From Cupriavidus sp. EM10 (GTDB lineage: Bacteria; Pseudomonadota; Gammaproteobacteria; Burkholderiales; Burkholderiaceae): a stretch of 64,000 bases of DNA. The position numbers and the translations under genes are program-made. Location of the stretch: assembly GCF_018729255.1 (NCBI RefSeq), contig NZ_CP076060.1:3038001-3102000 (forward strand), in the 5' to 3' direction. This document shows positions 51,278 through 62,299 of this stretch, one piece after another (within the stretch, counting starts at the first letter, position 1; every line of letters starts with the position of its first letter). Under the pieces are notes generated by a model. It saw only the letters and a list, made by a program, of their open reading frames with translations. It did not search any database and had not been told where the DNA came from.

Positions 51278-51977
51278 AATCCAGGATTTGGCGCTTGCCG
51301 CGCTGCTCTGCCTGATTCTCGTTCCGTTTGCTGTCTTCCCCGAATGGCTCGCTGCCTACAAGGCGTTCAACGGACAGCACGGCATGGTGATGGCGTTTAT
51401 CAAGTTCGGCGTCCTGGCGACGCTGGGCGAGGTGATCGGGCTGCGCATTCGCACTGGCCATTACTTGCGCAAGGGATTCGGCGTGCTGCCGAAAATGGTG
51501 GTGTGGGGAATGCTCGGCCTGTTCATCAGCATGGCCTTCAAGGTCTTTGCTGTCGGATCACCCTATTTCGCCGAGTACCTGGGCATCGAGGGCGTCGTCG
51601 CGGCCATGGCTGGCGGATTTACGATGCTGAAGCTGGCGGGCGCCCTGATGATCAGCATCCTGATGAACCTGGTTTTCTCGCCGGTCATGATGACCGCCCA
51701 CAAGATTACCGACATGCATATCGCACGCCATCACGGATCGCTACTGGCGTTATGCCGGCCGATCGCCGTCGCCGAACATCTGCAGGCAATCGACTGGCAG
51801 ACGCAGTGGGGCTTTGTCTTCAAGAAAACGATCCCGTTCTTCTGGATCCCCGCCCATGGGCTGACCTTCCTGCTGCCGCCCGATTCCCAAATCCTGTTCG
51901 CGGCGGTGCTCGGGGTCGCGCTGGGCATCGTGCTGGCCATTGCGGGACCCAAACCCGCGCAGCCGGTGCCTGCGTGA
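51274..51977 (+). CDS. Multi-pass membrane protein of unknown function, probably frameshifted at the start
   Basis: The readable frame from 51288 has LALAALLCLILVPFAVFPEW and about five hydrophobic segments, with GEVIGLRIRTGHYLRKGFGV and MMTAHKITDMHIA between. Its own start would be a TTG without a ribosome site. An ATG at 51274 overlaps the previous stop (ATGA) but in another frame; one extra A at 51277-51279 joins them as MKIQDLALAALL, giving 234 residues. The final KKTIPFFWIPAHGLTFLLPP loosely recalls Mpv17/PMP22-type proteins; this is tentative. No function is assigned. Confidence 0.6.
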
Positions 51978-51995
51978 TCGCCATGCCAAAGAAGA

Positions 51996-52021
51996 AAGCC
52001 CCGCTCTTTCGAACGGGGCTT
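51996..52021. terminator. Bidirectional terminator between the membrane protein gene and lpxC
   Basis: AAGCCCCG (51996-52003) and CGGGGCTT (52014-52021) pair perfectly, with T-rich sequence after it on both strands. Confidence 0.82.
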
Positions 52022-52053
52022 AATTTCGTTCCAGCCGGACCGTCTGACGACGA

Positions 52054-52970
52054 TCAGGCGAAAGCGGGCTGCACCTGCGGCAGGAAGGCCGTCGGGGCTT
52101 CCTCGACCTTGTCGAAGGTCACGATCTCGTAGGCTTCCTGGTCGGCCAGCAGTGCGCGCAGCAGCTGGTTGTTCAGGCCATGGCCCGACTTGTGGGCAAT
52201 GTACGAGCCAATCAGCGGATGGCCCACCACGTACAGGTCACCGATGGCATCGAGGATCTTGTGTCGCACGAACTCGTCGCCGTAACGCAGTTCCTCGTTG
52301 TTCAGCATGCGGTGCTCGTCGAGCACGATCGCGTTGTCCAGGCTGCCGCCACGGGCCAGGCCCATCTCGCGCAGCGCTTCCACTTCGTGGGCAAAGCCGA
52401 ACGTGCGGGCGCGGGCAATCTCGCGGACGTAGCTCGTGTCGCCGAAATCGATCGAGAAAGTCTGGCCGGTCTTGTCCACCGCCGGATGGCGGAAGTCGAT
52501 CGTGAACGCCAGCTTGAAACCGAAGAACGGCTCCAGGCGGGCCAGCTTGTCGCCTTCGCGCACTTCCACCGCCTTCTTGACGCGGATGAAACGCTTGGCG
52601 GCCGGCTGTTCCTCGATGCCCGCGGACTGCAGCAGGAATACAAACGAAGCCGCGCTGCCGTCCATGATCGGGATTTCCTCGGCGTCGACATCGACGTAGA
52701 GGTTGTCGATGCCCAGGCCGGCGCAGGCCGACATCAGGTGTTCGACCGTCGAAACGCGCGCGCCGTCCTTCTGCAGCACCGACGCCAGGCGGGTGTCGCC
52801 AATGGCGCTGGCGGCCACGGGAATTTCCACCGCTTCGGGCAGATCGACGCGCGTGAATACGATGCCGGCATCGGCGGGGCCGGCCTCAGCGACAGCGTCA
52901 CCTTGCGACCCGAGTGCAAACCGATACCGACCGTCTTCACCACGGATTTGATAGTGCGCTGCTTGAGCAT
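52054..52970 (-). CDS. lpxC: UDP-3-O-acyl-N-acetylglucosamine deacetylase LpxC, frameshifted
   Basis: The zinc enzyme of the committed step of lipid A synthesis. The N-terminal frame reads [20 protein letters not shown] and [12 protein letters not shown], then derails; the other frame continues with [35 protein letters not shown] (zinc His), [19 protein letters not shown] and [10 protein letters not shown]. One extra base in the G run at 52876-52879 gives [19 protein letters not shown] and exactly 305 residues, the family length. LpxC is essential in most Gram-negatives, so a real knock-out is improbable. Confidence 0.93.
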
Positions 52971-53124
52971 GACGGCCTCAACTATTATTAAAAGCTATTA
53001 GGCGAAATTTCCAATAACGGGATACTACCATTTCTGGATGTATTGCGCTGCACCACTTTGTGTCGGGGTGTTGCGCAGTGTTAATGGTCCGCCTTATACA
53101 TCACTTTCATTGACACGCTTCGTG

Positions 53125-53631
53125 TCAGGCGCGCAACGCTTCCAGAACCGCTTCCGCGCTGCTGGCCTTGAATTCGCCCGGTTCCTCGACGGCCAGGTGC
53201 GTGACCACGCCATCGTCGATGACCATGGCATAGCGCTTGGCACGGACGCCCAGGCCCCGCTGGCTCAGGTCCTGATCCAGGCCCAGCGCCCTGGCCCACT
53301 GTGCGGCGCCATCGGCCATCATGCGGACCTTGCCTTCGGTGTTCTGCTCGCGGCCCCAGGCGCCCATCACAAAGGCGTCGTTGACCGAATGGCACCACAC
53401 TTCGTCCACGCCGGCCGCGCGCAGCTGGTCGTTGAGCTTGACGAAGCCCGGCACGTGCTTGGCCGAGCAGGTCGGGGTGAACGCGCCGGGCAGGCCAAAC
53501 ACCACGATCTTCTTGCCCTTGACCAGTTCAGCCACCGGGAAGGCGTTGGGGCCGAGCGCGCAGCCGCCGGTCTCGGTTTCGAAGAATTCGTACAACGTGG
53601 CGTCGGGGACGCGCTGGCCAACGGCGATCAT
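53125..53631 (-). CDS. Peroxiredoxin (Prx5-like, thioredoxin fold)
   Basis: A 168-residue peroxidase. The peroxidatic Cys is in GAFTPTCSAKHVPGF, and a second Cys in EVWCHSVNDAFVMGAW. VKGKKIVVFGLPG and RAKRYAMVIDDGVV are typical of the Prx5/AhpE-like group that reduces hydroperoxides in the cytoplasm. The start MIAVGQRVPDATL at 53631 matches the family; a longer frame adds 30 unlikely residues. It lies between lpxC and ftsZ on the minus strand. Confidence 0.92.
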   Translation of the reverse strand: MIAVGQRVPDATLYEFFETETGGCALGPNAFPVAELVKGKKIVVFGLPGAFTPTCSAKHVPGFVKLNDQLRAAGVDEVWCHSVNDAFVMGAWGREQNTEGKVRMMADGAAQWARALGLDQDLSQRGLGVRAKRYAMVIDDGVVTHLAVEEPGEFKASSAEAVLEALRA

Positions 53632-54029
53632 CTTGAACAGTCCTGTAAGGGTCCGGCTTATATCGGAAAAACCTGCCTGCATCATAGGGGCGGATGCGGC
53701 CGCCACCAAGCGGCGCGGCATGCGGGTGCAGCAGGAAATACCTGGGCTTCAGAAACGCCACGCGGCGCGTTGGGTAAACGCGCCGCGCGGGCGGAGACAT
53801 CCCGCCGCCGGGGCGGGAAACCAGTCCGGGGAGGCGGCCGATGGCCTGCCTGCCCGGCAACGGGATGCGACGGACAACTGCGGCGCGGCGCGGCGCAGCC
53901 ACACGCGCTGACGTGTTGCGTCAGTCCAGGCAGACGCCGGGCGGATAGGGAGCGCCCAGGCGATGCGTGACGGACTTCTGGCAACCTGCCAGGCGCGCGG
54001 CGGCTGCCGCTGCCCTGCCGGTTCCCAAC
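53632..54029. other. Non-coding gap between ftsZ and the peroxiredoxin gene
   Basis: About 400 bases without a convincing gene. It holds a perfect 11-bp hairpin, CGCGGCGCGTT (53761-53771) with AACGCGCCGCG (53777-53787), a 6-bp hairpin at 53801-53817 and CTGACG/CGTCAG at 53908-53924. These GC hairpins lack T runs; the first may end or stabilise the dcw transcript after ftsZ. Confidence 0.5.
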
Positions 54030-55220
54030 TTAGTCCGCCTGCTTGCGCAGGAAGGCCGGGATGTCGTACGTATCCACACCCTTTTCCTGCAGCGCCGCCA
54101 CGTGGGCCGATGCCGACTCACGCGAGCTGCGCCACACCGCCGGGGTATCCAGGTTGCTGTAGTCCGGCGAAGCGTGCGCCGGGGCAGCGGTCAGGCCAGC
54201 CATCATCTGCACCGGGATGTTGTCGGTGCCGGTCTTCAGCAGCGTCATCGGCTGCTGCTTCTTGGCCGAACGGCCCAGGCCCGTGGCCACCACGGTCACG
54301 CGCAGGGCGTCGCTCATCGAATCGTCGTACACCGTACCGAAGATCACGGTCGCGTCTTCCGCGGCGTAGCTGCGGATCGTGTTCATGACTTCCTTCGTTT
54401 CCGACAGCTTCAGCGAACGGCTGGCCGTGATGTTGACCAGCACGCCACGGGCGCCGGACAGGTCCACGCCTTCCAGCAGCGGGCTGGCCACGGCCTGCTC
54501 GGCCGCCAGGCGGGCGCGATCCACGCCGGACACGGTTGCCGTGCCCATCATGGCCTTGCCCTGCTCGCCCATCACCGTCTTCACGTCTTCGAAGTCGACG
54601 TTCACCAGACCGTCGACATTGATGATTTCGGCGATACCGGCCACGGCGTTGTGCAGCACGTCATCGGCGCACTGGAAGCACTTGTCCATCTCGGCGTCGT
54701 CGCCCATCACCTCGAACAGCTTCTCGTTGAGCACAACGATCAGCGAGTCCACCGACGATTCCAGCTCGCCCGAGCCATGTTCGGCCACCTTGGCGCGGCG
54801 CGCGCCTTCGAAGTCGAACGGCTTGCTGACCACGCCCACGGTCAGGATGCCCATTTCCTTGGCCACCTGCGCCACGATCGGCGCGGCACCGGTGCCGGTA
54901 CCGCCGCCCATGCCGGCAGTGATGAAGACCATGTGGGCACCGCGCAGGGAATCGGCGATCTGCTCGCGCGCCTGCTCCGCGCAGTTGCGGCCCACTTCAG
55001 GCTTGGCGCCAGCGCCCAGCCCGGAATTGCCAAGCTGCAGCACGCGCGAAGCGGTCGAACGCTTCAGCGCCTGGGCATCGGTGTTCATGCAGATGAATTC
55101 CACGCCCTGCACACCGCGGCTGATCATGTGCTGCACGGCGTTGCCGCCCGCACCGCCCACGCCCACCACCTTGATGATGGTGCCGTCCTGAATCTCCGTT
55201 TCGATCATGTCAAAGTCCAT
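54030..55220 (-). CDS. ftsZ: Cell division protein FtsZ
   Basis: A 396-residue tubulin-like GTPase forming the Z ring. It shows VVGVGGAGGNAVQHMI, the tubulin signature GGGTGTGAAPIVAQ, the T7 loop VNVDFEDVKTVM and the C-terminal peptide YDIPAFLRKQAD that binds FtsA and ZipA. A variable linker spans about residues 320-380. The ATG at 55220 is preferred to a GTG at 55223 because GGAGG is correctly spaced. Last gene of the dcw cluster. Confidence 0.98.
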   Translation of the reverse strand: MDFDMIETEIQDGTIIKVVGVGGAGGNAVQHMISRGVQGVEFICMNTDAQALKRSTASRVLQLGNSGLGAGAKPEVGRNCAEQAREQIADSLRGAHMVFITAGMGGGTGTGAAPIVAQVAKEMGILTVGVVSKPFDFEGARRAKVAEHGSGELESSVDSLIVVLNEKLFEVMGDDAEMDKCFQCADDVLHNAVAGIAEIINVDGLVNVDFEDVKTVMGEQGKAMMGTATVSGVDRARLAAEQAVASPLLEGVDLSGARGVLVNITASRSLKLSETKEVMNTIRSYAAEDATVIFGTVYDDSMSDALRVTVVATGLGRSAKKQQPMTLLKTGTDNIPVQMMAGLTAAPAHASPDYSNLDTPAVWRSSRESASAHVAALQEKGVDTYDIPAFLRKQAD

Positions 55221-55415
55221 CACTGCCTCCGAGAAAAATCAGTCCCCAAACGCTGCAGCCTCCCCGCCGCAACCCTTGGTTTCTGAACAAGAAACCATCA
55301 AAGAACTACTAGCCAATAAAACCAGCAAAACTGCTTGACCTGCTCAACGTGCGACGATCCGTTCGGCTGACTGCAACAAGATCGTCACACTGAAAAAACC
55401 TGACACGCTTTCGGC

Positions 55416-56648
55416 TCAGAAGTTGCCGACAAACCATTCCTTCATGCGCGTCCACACCTGCTTGACCTGGCCGCTCTGCACCGCCACCTTGCGCCCGCGC
55501 ATGCGCTGCACGCAGCCTTCCTGCAGCAGGCCCATCACGGTCGAATAGCGCGGGCTCTTCACGACTTCGTGCAGGTTGCCGCGATACTCGGGCACGCCCA
55601 CGCGTACCGGCTTCAGGAAAATGTCCTCGCCCAGCTCGACCATGCCCGGCATCATCGCCGTGCCGCCGGTGATCACCACGCCCGACGACAGCAGTTCCTC
55701 GTAGCCCGACTCGCGCACCACCTGGTGCACCAGCGAGTACAGTTCCTCGATCCGGGGCTCGATCACCGCCGCCAGCGCCTGGCGGCTCAGGGTGCGCGTG
55801 CCGCGGTCGCCCACGCCGGGCACCTCGATCATGTCTTCCGGGTCGGCAATCGCCTGCTTGGCAATGCCGTACTGCATCTTGATGTCCTCGGCATCGGGCG
55901 TCGGCGTGCGCAGCGCCATGGCGATGTCGTTGGTGATCTGGTCGCCGGCGATGGGGATCACGGCCGTATGGCGGATCGCGCCTTCGCTGAAGATGGCGAT
56001 GTCGGTGGTGCCGCCGCCGATGTCGACCAGCACCACGCCCAGTTCCTTCTCGTCCTCGGTCAGCACCGCCAGGCTCGACGCCAGCGGCTGCAGGATCAGG
56101 TCGTGCACTTCCAGCCCGCAGCGGCGCACGCACTTGACGATGTTCTGCGCCGCGCTGACCGCGCCCGTCACGATATGCACCTTCACTTCCAGGCGGATGC
56201 CGCTCATGCCGATGGGCTCGCGCACGTCTTCCTGGCCGTCGATGATGAATTCCTGCGTCAGGATGTGCAGGATCTGCTGGTCGGTCGGGATGTTCACCGC
56301 CTTGGCGGTCTCGATCACGCGGGCCACGTCCGTCTGCGTGACCTCCTTGTCCTTGATCGCCACCATGCCGCTGGAATTGAAGCTGCGGATATGGCTGCCG
56401 GCAATGCCCGTGAACACCTCCGCAATCTTGCAGTCGGCCATCAGCTCGGCCTCTTCCAGCGCGCGCTGGATCGACTGCACGGTGGCCTCGATGTTGACCA
56501 CGACCCCCTTCTTCAAACCCTTGGACTCTGACTGGCCCATCCCGATGACCTCGTAGCTGCCGTCGGGGCGCAGTTCCGCCACCACGGCCGCCACCTTCGA
56601 GGTGCCGATATCGAGACCGACCAGAAGGTCCTTGTATTCCTTGCTCAT
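55416..56648 (-). CDS. ftsA: Cell division protein FtsA
   Basis: A 410-residue actin-like ATPase that tethers FtsZ to the membrane. Seen: LLVGLDIGTSKVAAVVAEL, GVVLVDIGGGTTDIAIF, VVITGGTAMMPGMVELGED and a C-terminal amphipathic helix QVWTRMKEWFVGNF. ATGA overlap with ftsQ. A 195-base gap separates it from ftsZ, room for a separate ftsZ promoter. Confidence 0.97.
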   Translation of the reverse strand: MSKEYKDLLVGLDIGTSKVAAVVAELRPDGSYEVIGMGQSESKGLKKGVVVNIEATVQSIQRALEEAELMADCKIAEVFTGIAGSHIRSFNSSGMVAIKDKEVTQTDVARVIETAKAVNIPTDQQILHILTQEFIIDGQEDVREPIGMSGIRLEVKVHIVTGAVSAAQNIVKCVRRCGLEVHDLILQPLASSLAVLTEDEKELGVVLVDIGGGTTDIAIFSEGAIRHTAVIPIAGDQITNDIAMALRTPTPDAEDIKMQYGIAKQAIADPEDMIEVPGVGDRGTRTLSRQALAAVIEPRIEELYSLVHQVVRESGYEELLSSGVVITGGTAMMPGMVELGEDIFLKPVRVGVPEYRGNLHEVVKSPRYSTVMGLLQEGCVQRMRGRKVAVQSGQVKQVWTRMKEWFVGNF

Positions 56649-57547
56649 CGAGTTTTCTCCGCGTTCTTACTCTTGAGTCGCGTCGGATTGTTGTTGGTGT
56701 TGCCGGCCGAAGCCGCCTGGGAACCTGCCGCACCCGCTGCCGCCTTGGCCGCCGCCTTGGCCGCGGCCTGCGCCTGGGCATCGGTCAGGAAGCGCACGCT
56801 GGCCGTGCGGATGGCAAAACCGTTGGGATAACGCAGATCGGCATACTCGATCTGCTTGCCCCACTGCTGCGTCAACTGCGGCCAGGACGCCACGAAGCGC
56901 TTGACCCGCGCCTCCATGGCGGCCCGGTCCTCGTCGTTCTGCTCGCGCCCGAACTCGATCACCGTGCCGTTGGACAGCTTCGCGCGCCATGCGTAGCGGC
57001 CAGACAGCGCCACGGACAGCGGTTCGGCCTTGATCGGCTTGAACCACTCGCGGATGGTCTCCAGCTTCTCGACCACGTCTTCCTCGCTATCCGGGGGCCC
57101 GTCCAGCGCCAGCAGCTGCGCGTCTTCCTCGGCTTCGGCCGTATTGGCCACGAATACCTCGCCGTAGGTGTTGATCAGCCGCCCGCTGTCCGATCCGCCC
57201 CACGTGCCCAGCGCCTCGTGTTCTTCCACCTGCACCGCCAGCCCGTTCGGCCATTCGCGCCGTACGCTGGCATGGCGCACCCAGGGCACCGACTCGAACG
57301 CCTGGCGCGCGGCGTTCAGGTCCAGCGTGAAGAAGTTGCCCGACAGCTTGTTCAGCGCGTTGGCCCGCACGCTCGGCGCGTTCACATGGCGCAGCTGGCT
57401 GCCGTCCAGCGACGTCAGTTCCACGTGGGTGATGGCGAACACCGGCCGCTGCGCCAGCCACAGCAGGCCGGCGCCAAGCGCCATGAGCGCCACCAGCGCG
57501 TAAAGCGCTGAGGCGATCAGGTTGAGCAGGCGCGTGTTGTGCCACAT
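56645..57547 (-). CDS. ftsQ: Cell division protein FtsQ
   Basis: A 300-residue bitopic membrane protein with a short cytoplasmic start, one membrane helix (ALYALVALMALGAGLLWLA), a POTRA domain (FAITHVELTSLDGSQLRHV) and a periplasmic beta domain (YPNGFAIRTA). The C-terminal 45 residues are an Ala/Lys-rich, low-complexity tail (AQAAAKAAAKAAAGAAG). FtsQ organises the FtsQLB complex. Overlaps ftsA by four bases. Confidence 0.95.
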   Translation of the reverse strand: MWHNTRLLNLIASALYALVALMALGAGLLWLAQRPVFAITHVELTSLDGSQLRHVNAPSVRANALNKLSGNFFTLDLNAARQAFESVPWVRHASVRREWPNGLAVQVEEHEALGTWGGSDSGRLINTYGEVFVANTAEAEEDAQLLALDGPPDSEEDVVEKLETIREWFKPIKAEPLSVALSGRYAWRAKLSNGTVIEFGREQNDEDRAAMEARVKRFVASWPQLTQQWGKQIEYADLRYPNGFAIRTASVRFLTDAQAQAAAKAAAKAAAGAAGSQAASAGNTNNNPTRLKSKNAEKTR

Positions 57548-57585
57548 GGTCGTTTGGTCGGGCGGTCAGCCGTTGGTTGTTGCGG

Positions 57586-58568
57586 TTATTCGGGTTTCCA
57601 GTGCTCGTTCGGATGCAGGTCCAGCGTCGCGGCGGCCAGCACCTGCATCACGAAGTCCTCGTAGCTGATGCCAGCCGCCCGCGCCGCCATCGGCACCAGC
57701 GAATGGCCGGTCATGCCCGGCGACGTGTTCATTTCCAGCAGATGCGGCTTGCCATCGCGGGTCAGCATGACGTCAGCCCGGGCCCAGCCCCGGCAGCCCA
57801 GCACGCGAAACGCTTCGACGGCCAGCGCCCGCACTTCGTTCTCCAGCGCTTCCGGCAAAGTTGACGGGCACAGGTATTGGGTAACGTCAGTAAAGTACTT
57901 ATTTGATAGTCGTAGTTCGACTCGGGCGCGACAATCTTGATAACGGGCAGCGCTTCGGCCGTTGCGCCCTCCCCCACCACGGGGCAGGTCAGCTCGTCAC
58001 CATCGATGAAAGTCTCGGCAATCACGTCCGCATCCAGCCCCGCCGCCTTCTCGAACGCCTCGCGCATCTGGCCGGCCTCGGTGACCTTGGTCAGGCCGAT
58101 CGACGACCCTTCGCGGGCCGGCTTGACGATCAGCGGCAGGCCCAGGTCCCGCACCACGGCGTCGAAGTCGGTATCGGCGTACAGCATCGCAAAGCGCGGC
58201 GTGGCCAGGCCATGCGTCATCCACAGGCGCTTGGTGGCCTGCTTGTCCATGGCCAGCGCCGATGCCAGCACGCCGCTGCCCGTGTAGGGCACGCCCAGTT
58301 GTTCCAGCAGGCCCTGCATCGTGCCGTCCTCGCCGTAGCGGCCGTGCAGCGCGATGAAGACGCGGTCGAACTTTGCCGCCGCCAGGTCCGCCACGGTCTG
58401 CAGCGCCGGGTCGAAGGCGTGGGCGTCCACGCCGCGCGACTGCAGCGCGGCAAGCACGCCGTTGCCGGACATCAGCGAGATTTCCCGCTCGGCCGAGCGG
58501 CCGCCCAGCAGCACGCCAACCTTGCCCAGCGACTTCGGATCGATATTGGGATGGGCCACGAAGCTCAT
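57586..58568 (-). CDS. ddlB: D-alanine--D-alanine ligase DdlB, frameshifted
   Basis: An ATP-grasp ligase making the D-Ala-D-Ala dipeptide. The first frame shows [37 protein letters not shown] and [17 protein letters not shown], and is lost after ESNYDYQ. The second frame resumes with [39 protein letters not shown] and [10 protein letters not shown]. One extra base in the T run at 57902-57904 restores [18 protein letters not shown] and a 327-residue protein. ATGA overlap with murC. Confidence 0.93.
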
Positions 58569-59980
58569 TGCTGACCTCCGGTCTGGTGCGACACCAGCTG
58601 TCCCGGCACGGCGCCGATGGTGCCGGCGCCCATGGTCACGACCACATCGCCAGGTCGCACGGCATCCAGGATCGACTGGGGCATGTCTTCGATCTGTTCC
58701 ACAAAAACGGGTTCTACCTTGTTGGTCACCCGCAGCGCGCGGGTCAGCGCACGGCCGTCGGCGGCCACGATGGGCGCTTCGCCGGCCGCATACACCTCGG
58801 CCAGCAGCAACGCGTCGACGGTGCCAAGCACCTTCACGAAATCCTCGAAGCAGTCGCGCGTCCGCGTGAACCGGTGCGGCTGGAAGGCCAGCACCAGCCG
58901 GCGATCCGGGAACGCCCCGCGCGCGGCGGCCAGCGTGGCGGCCATTTCCACCGGGTGGTGGCCGTAGTCGTCGACCAGCGTGAACGTGCCCGCGCCGTCC
59001 GGCGTGGCCACTTCGCCGTAGCGCTGGAAGCGGCGGCCCACGCCGTGGAACTCGCGCAGCGCCTTGACGATGGCGGCGTCGGGCACCTCCAGCTCGGTGG
59101 CGATGGCGATGGCGGCCAGCGCGTTCTGCACGTTGTGCAGGCCGGGCAGGTTCAGCACCACGTCCAGCGGCGGCTCGGCGTGGCCGTTCAGCTGGCGCAG
59201 CACCGTGAAATGCATCTGGCCGTCCACCGCGCGGGCGTTGATTGCGCGGATCTGGGCGTCCTCGGCAAACCCGTAGCGCACCACGGGCTTGGACACGAAC
59301 GGCATGATCTCGCGCACGTTCGGGTCATCCACGCACAGCACGGCGATGCCGTAGAACGGCAGGCGCTGGGTAAATTCCACGAACGCCTGCTTCAGACGGG
59401 CAAAGTCGTGCCCGTACGTGTCCATGTGGTCGGCGTCGATGTTGGTGATGACTTCCATCACCGGGAACAGGTTCAGGAACGACGCGTCGGATTCGTCGGC
59501 CTCGGCCACGATGAAGTCGCCAGTGCCCAGGCGCGCGTTGGCGCCCGCCGAATTCAGCCGGCCGCCGATCACGAAGGTCGGGTCGAGCCCGCCTTCGGCC
59601 AGCACCGACGCCACCAGGCTCGTGGTGGTGGTCTTGCCATGCGTGCCGGCGATGGCCACGCCCTGCTTCAGGCGCATCAGCTCGGCCAGCATCACGGCGC
59701 GCGGCACCACGGGAATGCGCCTGGCGCGGGCGGCCAGCACCTCGGGATTGTCGTTGGTCACCGCAGTGGACACCACCACGGCGTTGGCACCGTCCACGTT
59801 GGCCGCGTCATGGCCATGGCACACGCGGGCGCCCAGCGAGGCCAGGCGCCGCGTGGCGGCGTTGCTGCCCATGTCGGAGCCCGAGACCTTGTAGCCCAGG
59901 TTCAGCAGGACCTCGGCGATGCCGCTCATGCCGGCCCCGCCAATGCCTACGAAGTGGATGTTCTTGACGATATGCTTCAT
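58565..59980 (-). CDS. murC: UDP-N-acetylmuramate--L-alanine ligase
   Basis: A 471-residue Mur ligase. The N-terminal Rossmann domain is [19 protein letters not shown]; the ATP site is [18 protein letters not shown]; the central motif [14 protein letters not shown] and the C-terminal [16 protein letters not shown] follow. It adds L-Ala to UDP-MurNAc. The start [10 protein letters not shown] at 59980 is standard; ten bases separate it from murG. Confidence 0.97.
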   Translation of the reverse strand: MKHIVKNIHFVGIGGAGMSGIAEVLLNLGYKVSGSDMGSNAATRRLASLGARVCHGHDAANVDGANAVVVSTAVTNDNPEVLAARARRIPVVPRAVMLAELMRLKQGVAIAGTHGKTTTTSLVASVLAEGGLDPTFVIGGRLNSAGANARLGTGDFIVAEADESDASFLNLFPVMEVITNIDADHMDTYGHDFARLKQAFVEFTQRLPFYGIAVLCVDDPNVREIMPFVSKPVVRYGFAEDAQIRAINARAVDGQMHFTVLRQLNGHAEPPLDVVLNLPGLHNVQNALAAIAIATELEVPDAAIVKALREFHGVGRRFQRYGEVATPDGAGTFTLVDDYGHHPVEMAATLAAARGAFPDRRLVLAFQPHRFTRTRDCFEDFVKVLGTVDALLLAEVYAAGEAPIVAADGRALTRALRVTNKVEPVFVEQIEDMPQSILDAVRPGDVVVTMGAGTIGAVPGQLVSHQTGGQQ

Positions 59981-59990
59981 TGCTTCCGTT

Positions 59991-61061
59991 TCATTTCTCG
60001 CCCGCCATCTGACGGCAGATCTCGGCGACACGCCGGGTTGCCTCAGGCTTGGCCAGGCTGCGCGCAGCGCGCGCCATGTCCTTCAACTGGCCGCGGTCCA
60101 GCCCGGCGATCGTTTGCGCCAGGCCCTCCGCGGTCAATGCGTTCTGTTGCACCAGCAACGCGGCGCCCTGCTTCGACAGGAATCCGGCGTTGGTGGTCTG
60201 GTGGTCGTCCACCGCGTGCGGGAACGGCACGAACAGCGCGGCCACCCCGGCGGCCGCCACTTCCGAAACCGTCATCGCGCCAGCGCGGCAGATGACCAGG
60301 TCGGCGTCGGCATAGGCCGCCGCCATGTCGTCGATGAATGGCACGGTCTCGCCGGCCACGCCCGCCGCCGCATAGTTCGCGCGCAGCTGGTCGATCTGTT
60401 TCGCCCCGGCCTGGTGCCTGACCACCGGCCGCGTGGCCTCGGGCAGCAAGGCCAGCGCCTTGGGTACCACGTCGTTCAGGGCCGCCGCGCCCAGGCTGCC
60501 GCCCACCACCAGGATGCGCAGCGGGCCGGTGCGATGGTCGTAGCGCGACGCCGGGTCGGGAATCGCCGCCAGTTCGGCGCGCACCGGGTTGCCCGTCCAC
60601 TCGCTGTCCGGCAGCGCGTCCGGGAATGCGCACAGCACGCGGTCCGCCACCTTGGCCAGTACCTTGTTGGCCAGTCCGGCGATGGAGTTCTGCTCGTGCA
60701 GCACCAGCGGCCGGCCCAGCAGCGACGCCATCATCCCGGCCGGGAACGTGATGTAGCCGCCCATGCCCAGCACCACGTCCGGCTTCACGCGGCGCAGCGC
60801 GCCAATGCTCTGCCAGAACGCGCGCAGCAGGTTCAGCGGCAGCATCAGCTTGGTCACCAGACCCTTGCCGCGCAGGCCGCCGAACTGGATATACTCCATC
60901 GGGATGTCGTGCTTGGGCACCAGCGTGGCTTCCATGCCCGCGCGATTGCCCAGCCAGACCACGCGCCAGCCCTCGTCGCGCAACGCACGCGCGACCGCCA
61001 GCCCCGGGAACACATGTCCCCCGGTGCCGCCAGCCATGACGAGCAGCGTGCGCGAGGTCAT
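59991..61061 (-). CDS. murG: UDP-N-acetylglucosamine--N-acetylmuramyl-(pentapeptide) pyrophosphoryl-undecaprenol transferase
   Basis: A 356-residue GT-B glycosyltransferase that makes lipid II on the inner face of the membrane. [60 protein letters not shown] and [16 protein letters not shown] are all present. It overlaps ftsW by four bases. Confidence 0.97.
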   Translation of the reverse strand: MTSRTLLVMAGGTGGHVFPGLAVARALRDEGWRVVWLGNRAGMEATLVPKHDIPMEYIQFGGLRGKGLVTKLMLPLNLLRAFWQSIGALRRVKPDVVLGMGGYITFPAGMMASLLGRPLVLHEQNSIAGLANKVLAKVADRVLCAFPDALPDSEWTGNPVRAELAAIPDPASRYDHRTGPLRILVVGGSLGAAALNDVVPKALALLPEATRPVVRHQAGAKQIDQLRANYAAAGVAGETVPFIDDMAAAYADADLVICRAGAMTVSEVAAAGVAALFVPFPHAVDDHQTTNAGFLSKQGAALLVQQNALTAEGLAQTIAGLDRGQLKDMARAARSLAKPEATRRVAEICRQMAGEK

Positions 61062-62299
61062 ACCTTCCCTCCGCGCATCAACACTCGATTTTCATAATCA
61101 ATTCGAAGCACAATGGCCAGCGCCACGCAGTTCATCAAAATGCCCGAGCCGCCATAGCTCACCAGCGGCAGCGTCAGCCCCTTGGTGGGCAGCAGCCCCA
61201 GGTTCACGCCCATGTTGATGAAGGTCTGCCAGCCGACCCACACGCCGATGCCCTTGGCCACCAGGCCGGCGAACGTACGGTCCAGCTGCAGCGCGGTGCG
61301 GCCGATGTTGAAGCAGCGGCGCACCAGCCAGTAGAACAGCACGATCATCACCAGCACGCCGATAAAGCCAAATTCCTCGCCGATCACCGCCAGGATGAAG
61401 TCGGTATGCGCTTCGGGCAGGTAGTGCAGCTTCTCGATGCTGCCGCCCAGGCCCACACCAGTCCATTCGCCTCGGCCGAAGGCGATCAGCGAGTGCGTCA
61501 GCTGGTACGCCTTGCCCAGCGCGTTGCTCTCTTCCCACGGATTCAGGTACGCGAAGATCCGCTCGCGGCGCCATGGCGACGCCGTGATCAGCAGCGCGAA
61601 CGCGCCAACAGCCACGCCCACCAGCCCCGCGAACAGCTTGCCGTTGATGCCGCCCAGGAACAGGATGCCCATGGCCACGGCCGCGATCACCAGGAACGCG
61701 CCCATGTCGGGCTCCAGCAGCAGCAGCATGCCCACCACCACCACGGCCACGCCCATCGGCAGGAAGCCCTTGCTGACGGTCTGCATCCATTCCTGCTTGC
61801 GCACCGTGTAGTTGGCCGCGTACAGCACCACGGCCAGCTTCATCAGTTCCGACGGCTGGAAGTTCATGACGCCCAGCGGAATCCAGCGCCGCGCGCCGTT
61901 CACGCCCTTGCCCACGAACGGCACCAGCACCAGCACCAGCAACACCAGCGCGATGATGAACAGCTTGGGCGCGTACTTGTCCCACACCTTCACCGGCACC
62001 TGGAACGCCGCCAGGCCCACCGACAGGCCGATAAACAGCGCGAACGCGTGGCGCACCAGGAAATGCACCTCGCGGTAATTGGCGTAGCGCGGCGAGTCGG
62101 GCAGCGCGATCGATGCCGAATAGACCATCACCAGGCCGAACGTCAGCAGCACGATGGCCACCCACAGCAGGGGCTGGTCGTACTCCATCATGCGCGAACG
62201 GGTGGGCTTGACGCCCGACACCGCGTCACGCAGCCCACCCCAGGCATTGCCGATGGTGGCGCCGATGAATCCGCTGCGCTTGACCTGCGAGTCGCTCAT
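61058..62299 (-). CDS. ftsW: Peptidoglycan glycosyltransferase FtsW
   Basis: A 413-residue SEDS-family membrane protein with ten hydrophobic segments. Conserved parts: [33 protein letters not shown], the catalytic-Asp loop [20 protein letters not shown], and [19 protein letters not shown]. It polymerises lipid II at the septum with FtsI. The start [11 protein letters not shown] at 62299 is chosen because upstream in-frame sequence belongs to murD read out of frame. Confidence 0.97.
   Translation of the reverse strand: MSDSQVKRSGFIGATIGNAWGGLRDAVSGVKPTRSRMMEYDQPLLWVAIVLLTFGLVMVYSASIALPDSPRYANYREVHFLVRHAFALFIGLSVGLAAFQVPVKVWDKYAPKLFIIALVLLVLVLVPFVGKGVNGARRWIPLGVMNFQPSELMKLAVVLYAANYTVRKQEWMQTVSKGFLPMGVAVVVVGMLLLLEPDMGAFLVIAAVAMGILFLGGINGKLFAGLVGVAVGAFALLITASPWRRERIFAYLNPWEESNALGKAYQLTHSLIAFGRGEWTGVGLGGSIEKLHYLPEAHTDFILAVIGEEFGFIGVLVMIVLFYWLVRRCFNIGRTALQLDRTFAGLVAKGIGVWVGWQTFINMGVNLGLLPTKGLTLPLVSYGGSGILMNCVALAIVLRIDYENRVLMRGGKV

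Noticed and set aside
53682..53984. A 100-codon minus-strand frame between ftsZ and the peroxiredoxin gene
   Set aside because: Arg/Pro/Ala-rich product with no ribosome site; it overlaps GC hairpins and looks random.
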